This document shows positions 24,759-32,998 of a stretch of 36,393 bases of DNA, piece by piece. Under the pieces are notes generated by a model that did not search any database, was not told the DNA's origin, and was given only the letters and a program-made list of their open reading frames with translations. The stretch lies in the NCBI RefSeq assembly GCF_028209395.1, contig NZ_JAQLDQ010000020.1:1-36393 (forward strand), written 5' to 3'. Numbering within the stretch: position 1 is the stretch's first letter; the number at the start of each line of letters is the position of its first letter. This stretch comes from Collinsella aerofaciens. GTDB taxonomy: Bacteria > Actinomycetota > Coriobacteriia > Coriobacteriales > Coriobacteriaceae. A program made the position numbers and the translations under genes.

Positions 24759-27386
24759 ATGAGAATCGATAAGCTAGCAATGACGTCGCGCGAGGCGCTG
24801 CAGACCGCCATGAGCACGGCTGCCGACGCGCAGGCCGGCGCGGTGGAGCCGATTCACCTGCTGTCCGCCCTGCTTGGTGCCGGCGAGCGCAATATCTCCG
24901 TGATCATCGAGCGCATCGGCGCCGATCCGGCCCAGCTTGCACGCTCCACACAAGATGCCATCGACCGCGCGCCCAAGGTTTCGGGCGAGGGTCAGCAGAT
25001 GGGCCTGTCCAATGAGCTCGTCCGCGTCATCGAGAAGGCCGAGAAGAAGGCCACCAAGATGGGCGACAGCTTTGTGGTGACCGAGCATCTGCTGATGGCG
25101 CTTGCCGAGGACAAGGGCGAGGCTGGTCGTGTACTGCGTGACGCCGGCGTCACCAAGGAGCGCATCGAGCAGGTCTACGAGGAGCTGCGCGGCGACGACC
25201 GCGTGACGTCTGCCGAGGACAAGACCCAGTTTGAGGCGCTGGAGCAGTACGGCCGCAATATCTGCGACCTTGCCCGCGCCGGCAAGCTCGACCCGGTCAT
25301 CGGCCGTACCGACGAGATTCGTCGTACCATCCAGGTCCTGTCCCGCCGCACCAAGAACAACCCCGTGCTCATCGGCGAGCCGGGCGTCGGCAAGACGGCC
25401 ATCGTCGAGGGCATCGCCCAGCGTATCGTGGCCGGCGACGTGCCAAGCACCCTGCGCGACCGCGACCTTATCGAGCTCGACATGAGCGCGCTGGTCGCCG
25501 GCGCCAAGTACCGCGGCGAGTTCGAGGACCGCTTGAAGGCCGTGCTCAAGGAAGTGCAAAAGTCCGAAGGCAAGGTCATCCTGTTCATCGATGAGCTCCA
25601 TACCATCGTGGGCGCGGGTGCCACCGAGGGCTCCATGGACGCCGGCAACATCCTCAAACCGGCGCTCGCTCGTGGCGACCTGCACGCGATCGGCGCGACT
25701 ACGCTTGACGAATACCGCAAGTACATCGAGAAGGATGCGGCGCTCGCCCGTCGTTTCCAGACCGTAATGGTGAGCGAGCCTACCGTCGAGGACACCATCT
25801 CGATTCTGCGTGGCCTCAAGGAGAAGTACGAGATCTTCCACGGCGTGCATATCACCGATAGCGCGCTCGTGGCCGCCGCCGACCTCTCCGATCGCTACAT
25901 CGCTGACCGCTTCCTGCCCGACAAGGCCATCGACCTGGTCGATGAGGCCGCAAGCCGCCTGCGCATGGAGCTCGACAGCATGCCGGTCGAGATCGACGCC
26001 ACCACGCGTCAGCTCACCCAGCTGCAGATCGAGGAGCAGGCGCTCATGAAGGAGACTGATGACGCCTCCAAGGAGCGTCTGGAAGCCCTGCGCCAGGAGA
26101 TTGCCGAGGTTCAGGAAAAGCTCAACGTGCAAAAGGCCGGCTGGCTCAACCAAAAGAACGCCATCGACCACGTGCAGGAGCTTAAGGGCCAGCTTGACGA
26201 GGCCAAGAGCGAAGAGGAGCGCGCGACGCGCAACGGCGATCTGGGCCGTGCGTCCGAGCTTCGCTATTCTGTGATTCCGGGTCTGCAGCAGCAGATTCAG
26301 GATTCCGAGGCTGCGCTCGAGGCGCAAAAGCAGCAGGACGGCGAGGGCCTCAACGAACAGGTGACCTCCGATGAGATCGCTGAGGTCGTGAGCGCCTGGA
26401 CCGGTGTGCCCGTGTCCAAGATGATGCAGGGCGAGCTCGACAAGTTGAAGGGCTTGGAGGGCGAGCTGCATAAGCGCGTTATCGGTCAGGACGAGGCCGT
26501 CTCCGCTGTAGCCGCGGCCGTGCGTCGCAGCCGTGCGGGTCTCTCCGACCCAGACAAGCCCATCGGCAGCTTCTTCTTCCTGGGCCCCACCGGCGTAGGC
26601 AAGACCGAGCTCGCCAAGGCGCTGGCCGAGTGCCTGTTCGATGACGAGCGCGCGCTCGTGCGTATCGACATGTCCGAGTATATGGAGAAGTTCAGCGTCC
26701 AGCGTCTGATCGGTGCGCCCCCGGGATACGTGGGCTATGACGAGGGCGGCCAGCTCACCGAGGCCGTGCGCCGTCGTCCCTACTCCGTGATCTTGCTCGA
26801 CGAGATGGAGAAGGCTCATCCGGATGTCTTTAACGTGCTGCTGCAGGTGCTCGACGACGGCCGTTTGACCGACGGTCAGGGTCGCCAAGTGTCCTTCAAG
26901 AACACGATTATCATCATGACGTCCAACGTGGGCTCCAAGGCCATCGCCGATCTGTCCGGTAAGGACGAGGAGGAGATGCGCCATCAGGTCGACGCCGCCA
27001 TGGCTCAGACCTTCCGCCCCGAGTTCCTCAACCGTATCGACGATATCGTGGTGTTCCATCCGCTCGGCATGGCGCAGATCGAGAAGATCGTCGACATCCA
27101 GCTTGCCGACGTCCGCGCACGCCTGGCTAAGGAGCGCATGACGCTTGCCATCACCCCGGCGGCCAAGCAGATGCTCGCCGTGGGCGGCCTGGACCCCGTG
27201 TTCGGTGCCCGTCCGCTCAAGCGCCTGGTCCAGCGCGAGGTCGTGGACGCCATCGCCGCCGCTATCATCGACGGCACGGTGCGCGAGGGCGATCAGGTGA
27301 CAGTCGATGTCGACAAGGACGGCGGCTTTACCGTCGTGTGCGACAATACGCCGTCTGCTGCCTACGAGGTCCCCGACGCGCAGTAG
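24759..27386 (+). CDS. clpB: Disaggregase ClpB (Hsp100)
   Basis: ClpB (875 aa) is a hexameric AAA+ machine that extracts polypeptides from aggregates together with DnaK. The N-domain (1-145) with two Clp repeats is followed by AAA-1 with Walker A GEPGVGKT at 206-213 and the [14 protein letters not shown]alker B, the coiled-coil middle domain (about 400-530), then AAA-2 with GPTGVGKT at 609-616 and pore loop [14 protein letters not shown] ClpP-binding IGF loop is not seen, as expected. The start has AGAGAGG 6-7 nt upstream. It is monocistronic, heat-shock regulated by inference from its promoter, and has a terminator after it. Confidence 0.98.
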   Translation: MRIDKLAMTSREALQTAMSTAADAQAGAVEPIHLLSALLGAGERNISVIIERIGADPAQLARSTQDAIDRAPKVSGEGQQMGLSNELVRVIEKAEKKATKMGDSFVVTEHLLMALAEDKGEAGRVLRDAGVTKERIEQVYEELRGDDRVTSAEDKTQFEALEQYGRNICDLARAGKLDPVIGRTDEIRRTIQVLSRRTKNNPVLIGEPGVGKTAIVEGIAQRIVAGDVPSTLRDRDLIELDMSALVAGAKYRGEFEDRLKAVLKEVQKSEGKVILFIDELHTIVGAGATEGSMDAGNILKPALARGDLHAIGATTLDEYRKYIEKDAALARRFQTVMVSEPTVEDTISILRGLKEKYEIFHGVHITDSALVAAADLSDRYIADRFLPDKAIDLVDEAASRLRMELDSMPVEIDATTRQLTQLQIEEQALMKETDDASKERLEALRQEIAEVQEKLNVQKAGWLNQKNAIDHVQELKGQLDEAKSEEERATRNGDLGRASELRYSVIPGLQQQIQDSEAALEAQKQQDGEGLNEQVTSDEIAEVVSAWTGVPVSKMMQGELDKLKGLEGELHKRVIGQDEAVSAVAAAVRRSRAGLSDPDKPIGSFFFLGPTGVGKTELAKALAECLFDDERALVRIDMSEYMEKFSVQRLIGAPPGYVGYDEGGQLTEAVRRRPYSVILLDEMEKAHPDVFNVLLQVLDDGRLTDGQGRQVSFKNTIIIMTSNVGSKAIADLSGKDEEEMRHQVDAAMAQTFRPEFLNRIDDIVVFHPLGMAQIEKIVDIQLADVRARLAKERMTLAITPAAKQMLAVGGLDPVFGARPLKRLVQREVVDAIAAAIIDGTVREGDQVTVDVDKDGGFTVVCDNTPSAAYEVPDAQ

Positions 27387-27430
27387 GTTTTTGGCGCATG
27401 CCTTACAATCTGCCTTTTGAGCCGAACGCC

Positions 27431-27467
27431 AAGGGCGGCGGATCCAATGGGGTCCGCCGCCCTTTTT
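27431..27467 (+). terminator. Intrinsic terminator of clpB
   Basis: AAGGGCGGCGGA (27431-27442) pairs perfectly with 27453-27464 across a 10-nt loop and is followed by TTTTT (27463-27467). It lies 45 nt past the clpB stop. Confidence 0.93.
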
Positions 27468-27519
27468 CGTGCGACAATCGATAATGTTGAACACGATTGC
27501 ATGGCAAGGAGATATGCAG

Positions 27520-27702
27520 ATGATAGACAAGAACAAGACGAATGCGCCGGTCGCCAACGCCGCGCCGGCCGCACCCAAGCCTGCACCCAAGCCGCGCGAC
27601 CCCTACATCCGTGCCGAGAATGAGGATGACGACGGCTACGATCCTTATAGCGATCGTCGCCCCGAGCGCGAGCCCCTCTTCGAAGCCGACCCCTGGCGTT
27701 AA
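27520..27702 (+). CDS. Small disordered protein of unknown function (60 aa)
   Basis: This protein starts MIDKNKTNAPVANAAPAAP and continues Pro/Ala/Lys-rich, then acidic (ENEDDDGYDPYSD), ending EADPWR. It looks intrinsically disordered, has no membrane segment and no recognised domain. The start at 27520 has AAGGAG 8 nt upstream; ATG at 27514 is too close to that site. It lies after the clpB terminator, so it is likely its own unit. The combination of good ribosome site and codon usage in keeping with the neighbours makes it a likely real gene. Confidence 0.65.
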   Translation: MIDKNKTNAPVANAAPAAPKPAPKPRDPYIRAENEDDDGYDPYSDRRPEREPLFEADPWR

Positions 27703-27740
27703 GTAGCTCATTTGGGACGGAGCTTTTTAGCTACTTTGTT
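27701..27740 (+). terminator. Possible terminator after the 60-aa gene
   Basis: AAGTAGCT (27701-27708), which overlaps the stop codon, pairs with AGCTACTT (27729-27736) over a 20-nt loop, followed by TGTTTTC. The stem is short, so the call is weak. Confidence 0.4.
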
Positions 27741-27841
27741 TTCGGCTAGAGGCGTTCATGCCTGCCCCCCTCGGCCGCTCGATATCCTCCGGGAGGGGCC
27801 ACTAATAGAAAACTTGCTTATCCATTAATCAAGATACGCAT

Positions 27842-27901
27842 AATCTTGCTCTCCTGCTAATCAAGAATCGTTATAATCTTGATTAGCAGGAGAGCAAGAT
27901 T
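27842..27901. repeat. 60-bp perfect palindrome before the ATPase gene
   Basis: Two 25-bp perfectly complementary arms (27842-27866 and 27877-27901) flank the 10-nt centre ATCGTTATAA. The sequence begins AATCTTGCTCTCCTGC and ends 8 nt before the ATG at 27910, directly abutting the GGAG ribosome site (27902-27905). A partial third copy of the TAATCAAGA half lies just upstream (27827-27848). A TATAAT at 27872-27877 sits in the centre. It may be an operator or promoter of the ATPase gene, a leader hairpin, or a mobile palindrome. Confidence 0.9.
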
Positions 27902-27909
27902 GGAGAATT

Positions 27910-29262
27910 ATGGCATTCAACGACTTGGTGGCTCAAAAAATAAAGGACTTTGAGCAACAGGGGATTCCGCAGGTCTTTGAGCGCGACCTTGATCTGGGCA
28001 ACCCGCAGGAGCCAAAGCGCGACAACATCGTATATGTGATTGTGGGCGCCCGTCGTTGTGGAAAGACGTATCGCCTGTATCAGGAGATGCGGCGGCTTCA
28101 GGGCCAAGGCGTCGAGCTTGACCGGATGCTATATTTCAATTTTGAGGATGAGCGCTTGCGTCCGTATGAGCCATCGCTACTAGCGGACGTGCTCGATACA
28201 TTCTATGCACTATATCCTGCTGCTCGAGGCGAGGGCGCCTACCTTTTCTTTGACGAGATCCAGGAAATACCCGAATGGGGTGCGTTTCTGCGACGCGTGG
28301 TCGATACGGAGAAGGCGACCGTTTACGTGACGGGATCTTCTTCTAAGATGCTGTCCTCAGAACTTAAGAGCGAGTTCAGGGGCCGTTCTCTTGTGCGAGA
28401 GCTTTTTCCGTTGAGTTTTTCGGAATACGTCCGATATAAGACGGGGGGCGTTCCTGAGTCGAACGCGCCCTTCTCCTCGAGCGATGCAGCGTTGCTCAGA
28501 CACCATCTGGTCGGATATCTCGAGCGAGGGGGATTCATCGCGACATTTGAGCAGACGCCCGCAGACGCGATTCAGCTGCTACAGGAATATGCGTCGCGAA
28601 CGGTCGCCATGGACGTCGTTGAACGTTACGACGTCAAGAACCCCCGTTTGGCCTCGCTGTTTCTGGCGCGGTGCATGGCATCTTCGGGACGAGAGCTGTC
28701 AGTGAACAAAGTGTACAACGAGTTCAAGAGCAGACAGATATCCGTCAGTCGAAATACGCTCAGCGACTTACTTGAGTATTACGAGGACGCCTACCTGCTG
28801 TTTTCGGTGCCGGAATTCACGCGTTCGCTTGCAAGTAATACGCGGTCTGCGTCTAAGGTCTACGCCGTCGATCCTGCGATGTTCGGAGCGTTCTCCCCCG
28901 CATCGGCACTGGATCAGGGTCAGAGGCTCGAGACCGCGGTGTTCAATGCGCTCAGAAGAAGGACCCCCGCCGTGCGGCCCGGTTCGGTTTGCCGCCTGCT
29001 GATTAAAGATAAGAATAAAAGCCATGAGGTGGACTTTGTGGCTGGGGATACACTGCTCATGCAGGCTTACGGCCTGATTCAGGTAAGTGTGGATATGACA
29101 AGCGAGAAAACGCGCGAGCGCGAAATCGCCGCGCTCGATGCCGCGATGGCCCAGTTTGATCTTGGCGAGTCGGCAATCGTTACCATGGATGAGCAGGCCG
29201 ATATTCCATGCAAACACGGCGTGGTACATGCTGTGCCCGCATGGAAGTGGCTCCTTTCCTAA
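27910..29262 (+). CDS. AAA+ ATPase with DUF4143-type C-terminus
   Basis: This 450-aa protein is of the widespread AAA_14/DUF4143 family, of unknown function. Walker A is GARRCGKT (46-53); Walker B is YLFFDEIQEIPEWG near 111; a sensor-like TGSSS lies near 141 and the arginine-rich FRGRSLVRELFPLSFSEY near 155. A winged-helix region and the DUF4143 domain follow, with HEVDFVAGD and LIQVSVDM near 370-395; this spacing resembles a PD-(D/E)xK nuclease core, although the usual lysine is replaced. Base composition is visibly less GC-rich than in clpB and codon use differs, suggesting transfer. The start has GGAG 4 nt upstream. It is monocistronic behind the 60-bp palindrome. Confidence 0.88.
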   Translation: MAFNDLVAQKIKDFEQQGIPQVFERDLDLGNPQEPKRDNIVYVIVGARRCGKTYRLYQEMRRLQGQGVELDRMLYFNFEDERLRPYEPSLLADVLDTFYALYPAARGEGAYLFFDEIQEIPEWGAFLRRVVDTEKATVYVTGSSSKMLSSELKSEFRGRSLVRELFPLSFSEYVRYKTGGVPESNAPFSSSDAALLRHHLVGYLERGGFIATFEQTPADAIQLLQEYASRTVAMDVVERYDVKNPRLASLFLARCMASSGRELSVNKVYNEFKSRQISVSRNTLSDLLEYYEDAYLLFSVPEFTRSLASNTRSASKVYAVDPAMFGAFSPASALDQGQRLETAVFNALRRRTPAVRPGSVCRLLIKDKNKSHEVDFVAGDTLLMQAYGLIQVSVDMTSEKTREREIAALDAAMAQFDLGESAIVTMDEQADIPCKHGVVHAVPAWKWLLS

Positions 29263-29280
29263 TCGTCTATGGATTTGCGA

Positions 29281-29298
29281 GGCCAGGACCTCCTGGCC
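29281..29298. terminator. Hairpin between the convergent ATPase and 500-aa protein genes
   Basis: GGCCAGG-ACCT-CCTGGCC forms a 7-bp stem with a 4-nt loop, 18 nt past the ATPase stop. No T run follows on either strand, so termination is uncertain. Confidence 0.4.
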
Positions 29299-29335
29299 CC
29301 TTCATCACGGTTGGGGAGCACCATGATGCGCCCGG

Positions 29336-30838
29336 CTAGTCCTGGGCCTTGATGCTCGGCAGGAGAATCTGGGCGAGGTAGTCGGTCTCGAGTTTGGTCG
29401 CGGCGTCGGCCTTGCCGTCTTTGCCGACCAGTACGTTCTTGATCTGGCTATAGGTGTAGCGGTTGCCGGTCGTGAGCTCGACAAGCTCAATGGCCGAGTC
29501 CATGGGGTAGGTCGACACGGGATTCTGCGTCCGTCCGTTGATGGTCTGGGGCACCACGTACGGATAGACGGGGCCGCTGGCGTAGACGGTATAACCGTTG
29601 CCTAGGTTGGCCGCACCCAAAACCGTATCGCCCTCATCGGGCGTAAAGCTCTCGCCCTCGCGCACTGCGACGAGCGTCACAATCGGCGTATCGCTGTCGC
29701 CGGCAAGATAGATGCATAGCGTGCTGCCATTTTGCCAAGTCTCGACCTTGCCGTACCATTCGACGGGGATATCGAGCTGGTAGAGGTCGGTTGCCTTGTG
29801 ACGGGCGTCGGCATCACGGGCTGCCTGTGCCTTTTGCGCGCTCACGGCATTGACGGCGGCGTCGCGCCGCGCGGTTGCCACCTGCTGGAGCACCTTGGCG
29901 GTGGCGGCGGAGCTCGCGCCTCCCTCCTCGGCATATTTGGCGGCGGCATCGATCTGGTCGTCGGTTACCGTGTCGGCCGAAGGCACCTTGAGCTTAAAGG
30001 CGGCCTGGCTGCTTAGGTCCTGTCCGTCGCTCTTGATCGTGACCTGTGCCTTGGTGGTCGGCACGGTATAGACGGTGCCGTCGGACGCGATGGGGGAGGC
30101 GGCAATGGAGAGCGTGTAGTCACCGGGTAGCAGTTTGATGCCACGGCCGTGCTCGTCAATATAGAGTGTTTCGCTCACGGAGGATCCGTCAGAATCCTGG
30201 CCACTCACCTGTACGGGAATCTTGGAGCCGGTGGAACAGTCGAGCCCCGCGGCATGTACACCAATCTGCACCGACATCATCGTGTGGGCATTGGCGGCGG
30301 CGATGGCAGCCTGCTCTTGCCGGTATCCGTTCCAGGCTGCGTAGCCTGCGCCGCCGGCGACGAGCGCAACGACCACAGCGCCGGCGACCATCAGATTGCG
30401 GCGCTTGGGCGACATCTTGCGGTGACGGGCCTCGGCCTCATGTGCCGAGGGAACGGACGGCAGGGGAATATCGCCCATGGCGATGGTCTCGTCCACGGCA
30501 GGCGCGGAGCCTAAGCCAGGGAGCTCGCGGGTCAGCGAATCTTCGGCCGGCAAGCTGTCGAGCAAGATGGTTTCCTCGCTCGTGTCGGATTCGGGCTGGT
30601 CGTCGGCCCCGCATTCGGATTCCTCGTGCCCAGCCTCATCTTCGGTGGGCGCGGCGCCATCGTCTTTTGCATCCTGATCATCGGGCTGCGCCTCGATTTC
30701 CGACTCATCCTGCACATCAACGCTCGAATCGTCAAACGCAATCTCGGCCAGCGCGATCTGGTCTAGGCTCTCCAGGGCCTCGGCGCATGCTTCTGCATCT
30801 TGGGCCGCATCCTCTTGGCCCGTCGTCTCATCTTTCAT
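29336..30838 (-). CDS. Single-pass membrane protein of unknown function (500 aa)
   Basis: The family is not recognised. Residues 1-145 are a strongly acidic, probably disordered cytoplasmic region. A basic stretch (RHRKMSPKRRN) precedes one membrane segment (LMVAGAVVVALVAGGAGYAA, about 149-168). The remaining 330 residues are outside: first a beta-rich domain with IPVQVSGQDSDGS and LLPGDYTLSIAASPI, then an Ala-rich helical stretch (VLQQVATARRDAAVNAV), then a domain of about 120 residues with LDIPVEWYGKVETWQNG, similar in look to surface proteins of other Coriobacteriia. The start at 30838 has GGGGG 5 nt upstream. It is probably a cell-envelope protein; the acidic inner tail could bind a partner. 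Confidence 0.75.
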   Translation of the reverse strand: MKDETTGQEDAAQDAEACAEALESLDQIALAEIAFDDSSVDVQDESEIEAQPDDQDAKDDGAAPTEDEAGHEESECGADDQPESDTSEETILLDSLPAEDSLTRELPGLGSAPAVDETIAMGDIPLPSVPSAHEAEARHRKMSPKRRNLMVAGAVVVALVAGGAGYAAWNGYRQEQAAIAAANAHTMMSVQIGVHAAGLDCSTGSKIPVQVSGQDSDGSSVSETLYIDEHGRGIKLLPGDYTLSIAASPIASDGTVYTVPTTKAQVTIKSDGQDLSSQAAFKLKVPSADTVTDDQIDAAAKYAEEGGASSAATAKVLQQVATARRDAAVNAVSAQKAQAARDADARHKATDLYQLDIPVEWYGKVETWQNGSTLCIYLAGDSDTPIVTLVAVREGESFTPDEGDTVLGAANLGNGYTVYASGPVYPYVVPQTINGRTQNPVSTYPMDSAIELVELTTGNRYTYSQIKNVLVGKDGKADAATKLETDYLAQILLPSIKAQD

Positions 30839-30965
30839 ATATCCCCCAAGCTCAATATCGAGACAACACTGTATCCAAAAACGGGGCTCCATAGAGCCGC
30901 CGCATGATTTGAAATCCGATTTTATATATGCGCGTGTTTTTGAATAGATGAATAGAGGCGCAACG

Positions 30966-31008
30966 ACAAAAAGCCCCCGGAAAGCGAGCGAAACGCTTTT
31001 CGGGGGCT
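30966..31008 (-). terminator. Terminator after the TetR/membrane-protein unit
   Basis: AGCCCCCGGAAAGCG and CGCTTTTCGGGGGCT (30972-31008) form a long stem with one mismatch; on the minus strand it ends in TTTTTGT. It lies about 70 nt beyond the stop of the membrane protein gene at 31077. Confidence 0.9.
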
Positions 31009-31076
31009 CTGCGAGACATTGGATTGAAAGGCCGAGTGAGCGGGCCTATGCCCAAGTGCCAACAGCGGCCAACATG

Positions 31077-32084
31077 TTACTCGGCGTGCGCGTAATCAAC
31101 CTTGGCGCGGCGAGCGGTGGCCTTCTCCCAATCGCTGGTGCCCTCAAAGACATCCTGCTTGTAGGGATTGCGGCCGAGCTTCTTGGCGCGGTAGGCGATG
31201 TAGATGATTGCGGCGACGTTGGCGACCAATGCGGCGATCGAGACCGCGGTGGCGGCGCCGGGGTCGAGCGTGGAGTGGGTCACAAAGATGGACTCCTCCT
31301 GGAAGTAGGGGAACACCTGGGCAAACATGCACCAAATAGCCAGCGTAAAGGCGCGGTTCTGGATCCAGCCGCCCTTGTTCCAGATAAAGGCGGCGACGGT
31401 GGGCGCCAGCAGCAGCGCAAAGCCGCAGAACCAGGAGTGGGTGGGCAGGCAGTTGTAGGTGTAGCAGAAGTTCCAGATGTCGTAGGCGATGATGTAGACC
31501 CAGGTCATGTCGGGCCACAGCATGTCGGTCTGATCCTCGGAGGCGTAGACGCTCCACCAACCGGTCATGCAGAAGATGTTGATGATACCGGCGATGCCGT
31601 TGAACACGTTGTTCCAGCCGGCAAGCTGCGTGGCGCCCTCGGAGGTGACCCAGGTGGACTCGCCCAGGACAAAGAAGCGATAGGCGCTCTCGAAGTCGGA
31701 TACGACGGCGATCATGATGTTGATGGCAACGATCACAAACGGCCACGCGCGGAACCAATGCGCCTTGCCGATCTTGCCCCACTGATACTTAATGGCAATG
31801 AAGCCCCAGCAACCGGCCAGCGCCGCGTATACCTTGGCGTAGTGGAACCAGCTGTTCTGGTACACATGGGTGGGGTTGGTGAGCGCCCGCTCGGCGCCCT
31901 GTGAGACGCCGATGGCGATGGCGACGCAGTAGATGGTCATGGCAAGCGGAGCTACGCCAAAGATGATTGCCGCGCCCAGCTTGGTGCGGCGGCCGACCTC
32001 GTTGAGCACGATCAGGCCGATAAAGACCATCGCCCAGCCGACCCAGTGGATAAGGGTATCGCTACCCCAAACATCGAACAGCAT
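31077..32084 (-). CDS. Multi-pass membrane protein, DUF5692-like
   Basis: This 335-aa integral membrane protein has eight to nine hydrophobic segments, for example WVGWAMVFIGLIVLNEV, VAPLAMTIYCVAIAIG and SIAALVANVAAIIYIAY. It is rich in Trp and Tyr in the loops (HWFRAWPF, WVYIIAYDIWNFCYTY), and has a charged C-terminal tail. It resembles the DUF5692 family as I recall it from Coriobacteriia, whose function is unknown. No transporter, quinone or heme motif is certain. AGGAG precedes the start by 6 nt. It lies 62 nt after the TetR gene, so it is probably in its operon, divergent from the 925-aa flavoprotein. A membrane partner for that redox enzyme is a reasonable guess. Confidence 0.75.
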   Translation of the reverse strand: MLFDVWGSDTLIHWVGWAMVFIGLIVLNEVGRRTKLGAAIIFGVAPLAMTIYCVAIAIGVSQGAERALTNPTHVYQNSWFHYAKVYAALAGCWGFIAIKYQWGKIGKAHWFRAWPFVIVAINIMIAVVSDFESAYRFFVLGESTWVTSEGATQLAGWNNVFNGIAGIINIFCMTGWWSVYASEDQTDMLWPDMTWVYIIAYDIWNFCYTYNCLPTHSWFCGFALLLAPTVAAFIWNKGGWIQNRAFTLAIWCMFAQVFPYFQEESIFVTHSTLDPGAATAVSIAALVANVAAIIYIAYRAKKLGRNPYKQDVFEGTSDWEKATARRAKVDYAHAE

Positions 32085-32146
32085 GCTGCTCTCCTTTCAT
32101 GCGCCCGCGTCCCCTCTTCCGTCGCGGGCAGTTTGGCAAAATGTCG

Positions 32147-32809
32147 TCAGTTCCTGGGCTTGCGCTCGGGATACTTGGCGGTGTAGCCCTCGATGTGGAG
32201 CGTCGAGGCGATAATCTCCTTGACCGTCTCGTCGGGCACATCGGGGTGCGTGCGGATATACATCAACAGTCCCATGATGAGGGTGTAGAACGTCTCGTAG
32301 ACATGGTCGATGCGTAGCTCATGATGGGCGACAAAATCCACCACGGTGGTGTCGCAGATATACTGCGCCACGCGCTGGACCACGTTATGCAAAAAGCCGC
32401 CGTAGAGCGCGCCACTGCTCGAGGTGAGCGTACTCGGCAGCTCGTGGCCGCTGGCGACCAGGCGCTTAAAGAGCGGGGCAATGGTGTCGAGTGCGCCCTC
32501 GATATCACCGGCGATGCGGCTGGCATTCCACTGCTCGAGCTCGGCGATAAAGCCGTCGATTGCCTCGTCCATGACGGCGGTGACGGCGGCGTCCATGTCG
32601 GCAAAGTAGTGGTAGAACAGCGAGCGCGTGCAGCCGGCGCGTTTGGTCACGGCCGATACCGATAGGTGGGAAACGCCCAGCTCGGAGCTTACGGTGCGCA
32701 CGGCATCGAGGATCTCGCGACGGCGTTCGTCGCCCGTCAGACGCTTGGCCGCGCTATCGGGTGCGGGGACGGCGTCGGCCACAGAGGTATCTGCTGTGTT
32801 GTTGCCCAT
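32147..32809 (-). CDS. TetR-family transcriptional regulator
   Basis: This 220-aa regulator has the TetR helix-turn-helix at about residues 28-75 (RRREILDAVRTVSSELG, then LSVSAVTKRAGCTRSLFYHYF). The C-terminal ligand-binding domain (about 80-215) is not assigned to a known subfamily. The first 25 residues are an unstructured Ala/Asp/Pro-rich extension. It is divergent from the flavoprotein gene, and two 15-bp palindromes in the 189-nt gap are likely its operators, so it probably controls both directions. The ligand is unknown. Confidence 0.92.
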   Translation of the reverse strand: MGNNTADTSVADAVPAPDSAAKRLTGDERRREILDAVRTVSSELGVSHLSVSAVTKRAGCTRSLFYHYFADMDAAVTAVMDEAIDGFIAELEQWNASRIAGDIEGALDTIAPLFKRLVASGHELPSTLTSSSGALYGGFLHNVVQRVAQYICDTTVVDFVAHHELRIDHVYETFYTLIMGLLMYIRTHPDVPDETVKEIIASTLHIEGYTAKYPERKPRN

Positions 32810-32867
32810 GTTTTGCCGCCTTTCATCCGTTTGGGCCCGACCGTTCGCCTAACAGTCTTGAATATTG

Positions 32868-32905
32868 TTGACGGTTCGTCAATACTGTTTTTGACACAAT
32901 GTCAA
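32868..32905. promoter_or_regulatory. Twin 15-bp operators between tetR and the flavoprotein gene
   Basis: TTGACG-GTT-CGTCAA (32868-32882) and TTGACA-CAA-TGTCAA (32891-32905) are perfect palindromes with the same half-site pattern TTGAC(G/A)NNN. Their centres are 23 bp apart, about two helical turns, so two TetR dimers could bind the same face. They lie 59 nt upstream of the tetR start and 94 nt upstream of the flavoprotein start. TTGACA may also serve as a -35 box. Confidence 0.75.
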
Positions 32906-32998
32906 CAATGGCGGGTGAACGGCATGGGGGCATGCCCGGCCTGCAAAAAAAGAGGGGTGCCGCGGCCTCGCCGGGCTGTGGCAAGAGAAGGGACAACC

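Noticed and set aside
32103..32129. Hairpin between tetR and the membrane protein gene
   Set aside because: A 7-bp GC stem with a 13-nt loop and no T run; too weak to call a terminator.
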